From Lyticum sinuosum (GTDB lineage: Bacteria; Pseudomonadota; Alphaproteobacteria; Rickettsiales; Midichloriaceae), in contig NZ_JARGYU010000001.1 of NCBI RefSeq assembly GCF_034471385.1, forward strand, positions 372,001 through 436,000: a DNA stretch of 64,000 nucleotides, in the 5' to 3' direction. The notes under the pieces were generated by a model. That model searched no databases. It worked only from the letters and a program-made list of their open reading frames with translations, and had not been told where the DNA came from. Each line of letters opens with the position of its first letter. Within the stretch, counting starts at the first letter, position 1. Shown in pieces: positions 37,211 to 47,000 of the stretch. Made by a program: the position numbers and the translations under genes.

Positions 37211-38186
37211 AAAAGAAAATTTGATAGAATTTATAGCAAATGAAGAATGGAGTCGCATTGATAAATTTTTGGCTCATCATATGAATAAGTACTCAAGATC
37301 TTCTATACAAGAAGCAATCAAGAATGGATATGTAACTAATAATCAAAAAGTTGTTAATAAAAATAATGTTAATATTTCTAAAGGAGATATTATAACTATT
37401 TTTTGTAATTTTAGTGATGATAATAATATATTTAAAGAAAAAAATAACAATTTTATTGTTATTCCAAATTATAATATACCAATTCGAATTGTTTTCGAAG
37501 ATCAATATATAATTGTAATTAATAAACAACCAAACTTGACAATACATTCAGGTGCAGGGACTAAAGATGATACGCTCGTTAATGCTTTAGTTGCTCGTTA
37601 TGGAACAAATTTATCTTATTCTAATACAATAAGACCTGGAATATTTCATAGGTTAGATCGTGATACTTCTGGTTTGATGATCATTGCAAAAAATGATCAT
37701 GTACATCAAATTATGGTAAATCAATTGAAAGAAAGAAGAATATCAAGATTGTATATAGCTATTGTTTATGGAAATTTATTAAAGAAAAATGGAACTATAG
37801 AAACTCTTATATCAAGAGATTCTTCTAATAGAAAAAGAATGAGAGTATCTCAAATATCAGGACGTAATGCTATTACACATTATAAAGTTAAAGCTGAAAA
37901 AGAAGGAATTAGTATAATAGAGTGTCGTCTTGAAACAGGAAGAACCCATCAAATTAGAGTTCATATGGATTGGATTGGTCATCCGATTATAGGAGACAAA
38001 ATATATTTTCATAAAGTTCTTATTTCTACTAATAATAGAATTAATAATCTAATATCTGATATTAAAAGACAAGCATTACATTCATATAAAATAGAATTTT
38101 ATCATCCTATTTCTGGACATTTTTATCAATATATATCTTCTTTGGAAGAAGATATTATTGATCTTTATGAAGAAATTAGTAAATAA
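37188..38186 (+). CDS. Ribosomal large-subunit pseudouridine synthase (RluC/RluD family)
   Basis: The enzyme converts uridines of 23S rRNA to pseudouridine. An N-terminal S4 RNA-binding domain (about 18-75: RIDKFLAHHMNKYSRSSIQEA) precedes the RluA-type catalytic domain. That domain has IVINKQPNLTIHSGAG, the catalytic Asp in HRLDRDTSGLMIIAKN (about 155), and CRLETGRTHQIRVHMDWIGHPI. RluC and RluD are hard to tell apart from motifs; the presence of the S4 domain fits both. It overlaps the YibQ-like gene. Confidence 0.92.
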   Translation: MKKTITNKKENLIEFIANEEWSRIDKFLAHHMNKYSRSSIQEAIKNGYVTNNQKVVNKNNVNISKGDIITIFCNFSDDNNIFKEKNNNFIVIPNYNIPIRIVFEDQYIIVINKQPNLTIHSGAGTKDDTLVNALVARYGTNLSYSNTIRPGIFHRLDRDTSGLMIIAKNDHVHQIMVNQLKERRISRLYIAIVYGNLLKKNGTIETLISRDSSNRKRMRVSQISGRNAITHYKVKAEKEGISIIECRLETGRTHQIRVHMDWIGHPIIGDKIYFHKVLISTNNRINNLISDIKRQALHSYKIEFYHPISGHFYQYISSLEEDIIDLYEEISK

Positions 38187-38322
38187 CAATTAATATTGTA
38201 TGTATATAAACAAATAATTTGTAAATATTTATTATTTATATTATTTAATATTAATAGGTTTTATATTCATTCATTACTATAAACTATAAAATACTAATAA
38301 TGTGTTTAAGACTGTGCAATTT

Positions 38323-38372
38323 AAGTGTATAAACTTAATAAGTGTATAAACTTAACTATAAGTGTGATAAAC
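38323..38372 (+). repeat. 17-bp direct repeats just upstream of rpiB
   Basis: AAGTGTATAAACTTA occurs at 38323-38337 and 38340-38354, with a degenerate third copy (AAGTGTGATAAAC) ending just before the rpiB start codon at 38374. They are spaced 17 bases apart. They may be a slippage product or operator-like iterons; the sequence cannot decide. Confidence 0.6.
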
Positions 38373-38373
38373 A

Positions 38374-38835
38374 ATGGATACTGTTTTAGCTTCTGATCAC
38401 AGAGGATTGAAATTAAAAAACTTTCTAATAAAAAAAATACAATCTGAAATTATTGAAGATAGTTATAATAAAATTATAGATTTAGGTCCATTTAGTGATG
38501 ATTACCCATCCGATTACCCAGACTATGCATTTTTAATGGCAGAAAAAATAAAACAAATACAAAATAATAAGTATCCTCATTTTGGTATATTAATATGTGC
38601 TAGTGGTATAGGAATGAGTATATCAGCTAATAGATTTCCATGGATTAGGGCTGCTTTATGTAGGAACAAAAAAGATGTTATTTTAGCTAGATCTCATAAT
38701 AATGCCAATATTTTAGTATTGGGATCTAATTTTATACAAGATGAAACAGCTTTTTCGATGTATAAGTTATTTTATAAAACAGAATTTATATACAATAAAA
38801 AATACTATAATAGAGTGAAAAAAATGACCTATTAG
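38374..38835 (+). CDS. rpiB: Ribose-5-phosphate isomerase B
   Basis: RpiB interconverts ribose-5-phosphate and ribulose-5-phosphate in the non-oxidative pentose phosphate pathway. The family marks are ASDHRGLKLKNFL at the start, YPDYAFLMAEKI, the active-site CASGIGMSISANR with the catalytic cysteine, IRAALC, and HNNANILVLGSNFI. Length 153 is normal. It is followed after 38 bases by the uncharacterised family member B, which may share its transcript. Confidence 0.95.
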   Translation: MDTVLASDHRGLKLKNFLIKKIQSEIIEDSYNKIIDLGPFSDDYPSDYPDYAFLMAEKIKQIQNNKYPHFGILICASGIGMSISANRFPWIRAALCRNKKDVILARSHNNANILVLGSNFIQDETAFSMYKLFYKTEFIYNKKYYNRVKKMTY

Positions 38836-38873
38836 AATTTAAATTAATAATCGCAAAATTTAATATAAAACTT

Positions 38874-40352
38874 ATGATAGAATACAGCAATATTGAGAAT
38901 CAATATAGTAAAATAGATAAAGAATTAGATAATTTTATAAATAAATTCGAGAATTCAGATGATAAAATTCAACTAATAACTGAAACTCATATGAATTTCA
39001 ATTTAATAGCAATTGATATATGTAAAGAACTAAAATCAAGAATAAATGATGAAAATATATTTCATTTAAAAATATTTATTCCATTATTAGATTTTTTTAT
39101 AGGTGCTAAACTTATAATTAATAAAGATAATCAAGATAATCAAGATATCATTCAAAAGATGTCTTCAACAGTAAAATCTCTAAAACAACAAGAATGTTCA
39201 ACTAATTTTCCTACATTAAGATTGTCTTTATTAGTTTTAATTAATAGTTGTGATATTTTTCTCTCAGAAAAAGCTAATCTATCATTACTAAAAATAAATT
39301 CTACTATTTTAAATATTATTAATGGAGAGATTAAATCTCCTATTTGTATTAATTATTTTCTAAATTTGATAATTGTAAATTGTACTTTTGATAGTAGAAG
39401 TTTATCAAATGATTATATTTTTAAAATAAAAGCAATAGATAGTAATGTATTTTCACCAAGAATAGATTTTTTTATATCATTTTTACGTATAATTGAAAAT
39501 ATATGTATTTTTGAAAAAAATTATATATATAACAGCTCTTATAAATTTTTACATAATGATAATACTAAAGTTATATATCATTTAATGTATATACATGATC
39601 AAATAAAAAAACATTTAAATATTTCAGAAGATTTGAAATATGATAATATTATAGATAATATAATAAATTTTTTACAAAATATAAAAGAAGATATTGAAAA
39701 TAATAGGAGTTTAAGTGATTTACATATTCTAGTGATGAAATATTTAATGGGGCATGTTTTCTTTGATCAAATTATAAATACTGTTTGCGATTATCATTCT
39801 ATCTTATTTATAATATTAGAGTTTCAAAAATTGGATAATCCATCGATAGCAAATTTTCAATTATTAGAGACTCATATAAGTAATTTATGCAATTTTGTAA
39901 ATGATAATGATCTATTTTTTGCAAACAAAAGATTATTTTTTGTTAATGGATTTCTAGCAATAAAAGATTTTTCAAAAAAATTAGATAAAGATTGTAATGA
40001 ATATTCTGAAAAAATAAATATTATAAATAATATTCAAAATAAAATTCTAGGAATAATTTTTGATAAAAATTTTAGCACAAAATCTTCTAAAAAAAATCAT
40101 GGTACTGATAAATTAAATATGAAGTTTGTCAAAATTTTTGTATTTTATAGTATATTTAAAGATAAAGTCTCTGTATTATTAAACAAAATGGTTAAAAATT
40201 CATATAATATTATTAAACAAATACCTTCATATTTTTATAAAACTGTGAATTTTACAATAAATATTTTTAAGGATTTATGCATTGATTTAAAATCTTTTTT
40301 AATAAAGAAATTTGATCGCCTTTCTGATAAAAATTCACATGAAATATCATAA
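38874..40352 (+). CDS. Uncharacterised helical protein, family member B
   Basis: I do not recognise this 492-residue protein, but it is a paralogue of the one at 18006-19628. Matching blocks are DENIFHLKIFIPLL (about residue 61), NCTFDSRS (169-176), VFSPRIDFFISFL, and YLMGHVFFDQIIN (about 290) followed by LEFQKL. Between blocks the two are freely diverged and differ in spacer length. It is helical and Asn/Ile/Lys-rich, with no signal peptide. The last 75 residues are more hydrophobic and aromatic (FVFYSIF, IPSYFYKTVNF) and might touch a membrane, unlike member A. It lies 38 bases after rpiB. Confidence 0.75.
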   Translation: MIEYSNIENQYSKIDKELDNFINKFENSDDKIQLITETHMNFNLIAIDICKELKSRINDENIFHLKIFIPLLDFFIGAKLIINKDNQDNQDIIQKMSSTVKSLKQQECSTNFPTLRLSLLVLINSCDIFLSEKANLSLLKINSTILNIINGEIKSPICINYFLNLIIVNCTFDSRSLSNDYIFKIKAIDSNVFSPRIDFFISFLRIIENICIFEKNYIYNSSYKFLHNDNTKVIYHLMYIHDQIKKHLNISEDLKYDNIIDNIINFLQNIKEDIENNRSLSDLHILVMKYLMGHVFFDQIINTVCDYHSILFIILEFQKLDNPSIANFQLLETHISNLCNFVNDNDLFFANKRLFFVNGFLAIKDFSKKLDKDCNEYSEKINIINNIQNKILGIIFDKNFSTKSSKKNHGTDKLNMKFVKIFVFYSIFKDKVSVLLNKMVKNSYNIIKQIPSYFYKTVNFTINIFKDLCIDLKSFLIKKFDRLSDKNSHEIS

Positions 40353-41003
40353 TATCTCTTTATTTATATTATAATATTAAAATCATAAAGAATTTTAATA
40401 TCCTGAAAAATAAGAAAAATATAATGTAAAAAGTTTTTTATTTATGATAAAACGACTTGACAAATAAATTTTTGTCATTTTGTATTTATCTTTTATCTAT
40501 AAAAAATAATCTTTTATTTTATAGATTTTTTTCTATATATTAAAAACATTCTATAAATGTTACAATTTTTTAGAAAATTGAATTTGTTTTTTATTAATAT
40601 TGCTTTCTTTGCTAAAATTTTGCTCTATTTTTACTATATTTATTTTAACAATAAAAATATTCATCTAAGAAGTTTTAAGATAATTCTTTGAATTATGTAT
40701 AAAAATTTAAATTATGTATAAAAATAATAGCATTATATGTAATTAAGCAATATATCATAAATTATATCTATTTATCCTTTAAATATTGCTAAATTAGTAA
40801 GATTTTGATTATAATGATCTTTTTTATTAAAAATTTTTTATAAAAATTATTAGTAATCAATAGCAAATTTTAAATTTTATATTATTAATAATGTAATTTT
40901 TGGTATAAATCAAAATATTAAGTTATAAGTATAACTTTTAATAAAAATATACAATTTTATTGTACAAAATTAGTTGTAAATTAATTAAATAATTATTTTA
41001 AGT
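40353..41003 (+). other. 651-base spacer upstream of the rpoBC fusion
   Basis: In most bacteria rplL lies directly before rpoB; here there is only non-coding DNA. Visible elements: TTGACA at 40457-40462, a possible -35 box without a good -10, which also forms half of an inverted repeat TGACAAA/TTTGTCA; a 16-base direct repeat AATTATGTATAAAAAT starting at 40691 and 40710; a palindrome AAGTTATA-AG-TATAACTT at 40920-40937; and TACAAT/ATTGTA shortly after. The last two could be leader hairpins or an operator 50-70 bases before the rpoBC start. No gene is seen. Confidence 0.5.
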
Positions 41004-44000
41004 ATGACAATTGTTCTGCAACAAAACATTAATAATCCTGTTTTAGATAACAAAAAACATTTACTTTATCCAAGAAAATTTTTTAATAGAGCATTTAATA
41101 TTGGGGAAATTGATGAGATTCCATATTTAATTGCAATGCAAATGAAATCATATAATGATTTTTTGCAAAGAAATATACCCCAAAATGAAAGAAAAAACAT
41201 AGGAATTGAATCAATATTTCAACAAGTCTTCCCAGTTGTTAATGAAACAACAACTATAGAATATATGGGATATGAGATGGGAGATCCAAAATATGATCCA
41301 TATGAATGTCAACAAAGAGGAGTTGATTATTCTGCTTCGTTAAAAGTTATGTTGAGAATGATAATATGGTCAATTGATGAAAATGGGAATAAAGAAGTTG
41401 ATAGTATAAAAGAACAAGTCGTATATATGGGTGATATCCCTTTAATGACAGATAGTGGCACTTTTGTTATTAATGGCTCACAAAGAGTGATAGTTTCTCA
41501 AATGCATAGATCTCCAGGTGTTTTTATATTTAAAGATAATGGTAGGAGCAATTCATTGGGAAAATATATATATTCTGCTCGTATTATTCCTTATCATGGT
41601 TCATGGCTTGATATGGAATATGATGCAAAAGATCATATGTATTTTAGAATTGATAAAAAGAAAAAAATCCTTTTGAGTACATTATTGTATGCTTTAGGGT
41701 TATCAAGAGAAGAAATTTTTAAAACATTCTATGAAATTAAAGAGTATACTTATCATGATGGTCATTGGATAAGTAATTTTGATATACTTGATTTTGCTGG
41801 GATGAAAGTAAATAAAGAAATTATTAGTTATGATAATGAAGTTTTAGTAGGAGATAATACTAGAATAACTCCTGGAATTATTAATAAGTTAAAGAAAAAA
41901 GTAGGATGTAAATATTATGCATCAGAGGATGAAATATTAGGAAGATATTTTGCAGATAATATTACAATTAATATAGAAGATAATAATGATATATTTATTC
42001 AATCTGGTGATCTTATAACAAAAGATCTTTTAGATTATATTAAGAATCGTGATGGAAAAATATCAGTTCTAATGATGGGGGGGATAAAAACAGGTGATTA
42101 TTTACGTACTACTGTTTTAGCAGATAAAAATACTAATAGGGAAGAAGCTCTTGTTGAAATATATAGGATACTTCGCCCAGGAGAACAGTTTTCTTTAGAA
42201 GTTGCTGAGAAATCTTGGTATTCAACATTCTTTGATCCAGCTAAATATAATCTATCAGCGATAGGTCGTATGAAAATGAATCTTTGTCATGGAGTTAACA
42301 TTTCAGAAGATGTAAAAGTATTAAGAAATGAAGATATTATAGAAGTTATTAAAAATTTACTTGCAATCAGAGATGGAAATGGAGAGGTAGATGATATAGA
42401 TAGTCTTTCTAATAGACGTATAAGAGCAGTTGGAGAATCAATAGAAAATTTATTTAGATCATGTTTATCACGAAATGTTCGTTCTATAATTGAAAAAGCA
42501 TCGGATTCTACAGTGCTGCATTATTTTGTTAATCCAAGGCTTTTAGGTGGTGTTATTCATGAATTTTTTAGTACTTCCCCATTATCACAATTTGTAGATC
42601 AAACAAATTTACTATCTGAAATCACACATAGTAGAAGAATATCAGCATTAGGACCTGGAGGATTAGACAGAAATAGAGCTGGTTTTGAAGCTAGAGATGT
42701 CCATTCATCGCATTATAATCGTATGTGTCCTATTGAAACACCAGAAGGGCCAAATGTAGGATTAATAAATTCTCTAGCTATGTATGCTAGAATTAATAAA
42801 TATGGTTTTATTGAAACTCCATATATTAAAGTAGATAATGGAAAAATCACAGGAGAAATACATTATTTATCTTCAATAGAAGAGCAAAAATATATGATAT
42901 GTGCATCAAATGTTGAAAGAGATAAAAATGCATATATTTTAGAAAAAAGAGTGATGTGCCGTAAAGACGGTGATTTTATATCTGTTCCTATAGAAGAAGT
43001 ATCTTATATTGATCTTACTGCAACACAAATTGTTTCTGTTGCAGCGTCACTTATTCCATTCTTAGAACATGATGATGCAAATCGTGCTTTAATGGGAGCT
43101 AATATGCAAAGACAAGCTGTTCCATTAATAAGGCCACAAGCTCCTATAGTTGGTACTGGAACAGAATCTGTTGTTGCTAAAAACTCTGGATCTGTAGTAT
43201 TAGCTAAAGAAGATGGTATAGTTGAAAGTGTTGATGCAAATCGTATAGTAATTATTTCGTTAGATTCTAATATTGAATCTAAAATCAAAATATATAATCT
43301 TAATAAATATCAAAAATCAAATCATAATACTCTTCTTAATCAAATACCTATTGTTAATGTTGGTGATTATATTAAAGCAGGTGATGTTATTGCAGATGGT
43401 TCCTGTACTGAAAAAGGAGAGTTAGCATTAGGAAAAAATCTGTTAGTAGCATTTATGCCATGGAATGGATATAATTTTGAAGATGCGATAGTTATTTCTG
43501 AAAGAATGGTGAAAGATGATGTTTTCACTTCAATACATATCCAACAATATGTTATTGAAGCAAGAGATACCAGACTTGGACAAGAAAAATTTACTCCTTT
43601 TATACCAAATGCATCTGCAAATTTGCTTAGTAATCTTGATGAAAGTGGAATAATAAGAATAGGAGCAAAGGTAAAAGGTGGAGATTACTTAGTTGGTAAA
43701 GTTGCTCCAAAAGGAGAATCTCTATTAACTCCAGAGGAAAAATTACTCCAAGCAATATTTGGAGAAAAAGCAAGTGAAGTCAAAGATGCTTCTCTTAGAG
43801 TGCCACCTGGGGAGAGTGGTACTGTTATTGGGGTAAGAATTTTTACTAGAAAAGGGATAGAAAAAAATGAAAGGGCAATTCTGCTAGAAAGAGATGAAAT
43901 AGAAAAATATAGTAGAGATTACGAAGATAAAATAAGAATTTTAACTGATTTTGTTAAAAATCAAGCTATTGAAATTTTTTTAGGAGAAAAATTAATCAAA

Positions 44001-47000
44001 TTAAGAAAAAAAATACTAAAAAATTGCGTAATTGTTACAAAAAACTTAATTGAAAATTCTAAAATAGATGAAATTTTTGATTTTGTTTTTGAGAGTGAAG
44101 AATTAATGATTAAATTACAAAATTTAAATTCTTTTTACTATAATTATGCCCAGCAATTTAAAGAAGAATTTGATAAGAAAAAAGATAGAATCCAAAGTGG
44201 AGATGATATTCCACAAGGTGCTCTTCAAGTGATAAAAATCTTTATTGCAACAGAAAAAAGAATTCAAGCCGGTGATAAAATGGCAGGACGTCATGGAAAC
44301 AAAGGAGTTGTTTCTAAAATTGTACCGATTGAAGATATGCCATTTTTGGAAGATGGAACTCCTATTGATATAGTTCTTAATCCTATAGGTGTTCCTTCAA
44401 GAATGAACATAGGACAAATCTTGGAAACTCATCTCGGATGGGCTTCATCTAATCTTGGTAAGAGAGTAAGAAAAATAATTGATAATTATTATCAACAAAA
44501 TGATCAAAAAATTTTAAACGATCTACGTGAAGAATTACTAAAAATATATAAAAATCAATATGATGAATTAAAAATTAATAAAAATAATGATAAAATATGC
44601 AATGATTTAAAAACTTGTAGTGATTCTACATTACTAGAGGTTGGTGAATATTTAACAAATGGTATTCCTTTTGCTAGTCCTATATTCTCAGGTGCTACTG
44701 AAAATGATATCAATAACATTTTAAGTTATGTAGGATGTGATACTTCTGGACAAGTAAAACTAATAGATGGTCGCACTGGTGAATATTTTGATAGACCAAT
44801 AAGTATTGGCTATATATATATGCTTAAGCTTGATCATTTAGTTTATGATAAAATGCATATGAGATCAACTGGTCCATATGGATTAGTTACACAACAACCA
44901 TTGGGAGGTAGATCTCATTTTGGTGGACAGCGTTTTGGAGAGATGGAGTGTTGGGCATTAGAAGCATATGGTGCAGCATATACATTACACGAATTATCTA
45001 CTATAAAATCAGATGATGTTGTTGGTAGAACAAAGATTTATGAAAAAATATGTAATAAAGAGGAAGGATATATTTCTCCTAGTTTACATGGGCCTGAGTC
45101 ATTTCATGTAATGGTTATGGAATTAAGATCTTTATGTATAGATATTCAAGAAGTTTCTATTATTAATAATAGACTAATAGAAGATATAGAAAACTCAGAT
45201 AATCAAAATAATTTAACAAATGATCATATTTCTAATGCAGCAGCAATTGATCAAGATAATAATCAAACTCTCATTTCAGAAGATGTAGATCATAAAAAAT
45301 GTAACCGTCGTAGTATCAACATTATAGATCTTGAAAAAAATCCTGAAGATTTTGTAAAATCTAGAGATGCGATATCTATTTCTTTAGCTAGCCCAGAAAC
45401 TATAGAAAAAATTTGGTCGCATGGTGAAGTAAAATTGCCTGATACTATTAATTATAGAACAGCTAAACCAGAAAGGGGTGGAATGTTTTGTGCTGCTATA
45501 TTTGGACCAATAAAAGACTATGAGTGCTTATGTGGCAAGTATAAGAGAATGAAATATAGAGGTATAATCTGTGAAAAATGTGGTGTTGAAGTAACAGTTT
45601 CTCAAAAAAGACGCAGGAGAATGGCACATATTAAATTAGCTTCTCCTGTTGTACATATATGGTTTTTACGCTCTTTACCTTCTAGAATTTCTACATTATT
45701 AGATATATCTCTTAAAGATGTAGAAAGAGTTCTTTATTTTAATGTATATATTGTTTCAAATCCTGGATTATCTCATTTTCAATATGGACAAATAATAAAT
45801 GATGATGAATACCACAATGCTTTAAATCAATATGGAGAAGGAACATTTGAAGCAGGAATGGGTGCAAATATCATACGTAAAATGCTTGAAGAATTTAATC
45901 TTCATGAAAATAGAACTATTTTAAGAGAAGAGCTCATTAATTGTAATTCTGAAATAAAAAGAAAGAAAATTGTTAGAAGATTAAGATTAATAGAAGATTT
46001 TATAGATTCTGGTGTAAAACCGGAATGGATGGTATTAACTGTACTTCCAGTTATTCCCCCTGATTTAAGACCTTTAGTTATGCTTGATGGTGGTAGATTT
46101 GCTACATCTGATCTCAATGAATTGTATCGTAGAGTTATAAATCGTAATAATAGGTTAAAAAGGTTATTAGAACTAAAAGCACCAGAAGTTATTGTACATA
46201 ATGAAATGAGAATGTTACAGGAATCTGTAGATGCTTTGTTAGATAATGGAAGAAGAGGAAAGACTGTTACTACTACTAACAAAAGACCTTTAAAATCATT
46301 AGCAGATATGCTAAAAGGGAAGCAAGGAAGATTTAGACAAAATCTCTTAGGAAAAAGAGTTGATTACTCTGGAAGATCAGTGATAATTGCAGGACCGCAT
46401 TTAAAGTTGAATCAATGTGGACTTCCTAAAAAAATGGCACTAGAATTATTTAAACCTTTTGTTTATGCTAGACTTGAAAAGCGTCAAATAGCAATTACAA
46501 TTAGTGCTGCAAAAAAAATAGTTGAAGCAGAAACTCCTGAAGTATGGGATATTTTAAGAGAAGTTACTAGAGAGCATCCTGTTTTACTAAATCGTGCTCC
46601 TACTTTACACAGATTGGGAATACAGGCATTCGAGCCTATTCTTATAGATGGTATGGCTATCCAACTTCATCCTTTAGTTTGTACAGCATTTAATGCTGAT
46701 TTTGATGGAGATCAGATGGCTGTTCATATACCACTTTCACCAGAAGCACAGAGTGAAGCTAGAATATTAATGGCATCAACTAAAAATATTTTATCTCCTG
46801 CAAATGGGAAGCCAATAATAGTGCCAAGTCAAGATATAATACAGGGTTTGTATTATTTAACTATAGAATTGCCTGGTCAAAAAGGTGAAGGAATGATATT
46901 TGCTAGTTTTGCAGAAGTTGAATATGCTGTATTTTTCAAATTATTAGATATTTCAGCAAGAATTAAATGTCGTTATAAGATTCTTGATCTAGATGGAAAG

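Noticed and set aside
37293..37547. Minus-strand open frame of 84 codons, Ile/Asn/Tyr-rich.
   Set aside because: It is antisense to the S4 domain of the pseudouridine synthase gene.
40457..40486. TTGACA box as the rpoBC promoter.
   Set aside because: It lies 540 bases before the gene, has no good -10 box, and is half of an inverted repeat, so I list it only as part of the spacer.
45902..46282. Minus-strand open frame inside rpoBC.
   Set aside because: It is antisense to conserved RpoC sequence and shows no protein features of its own.
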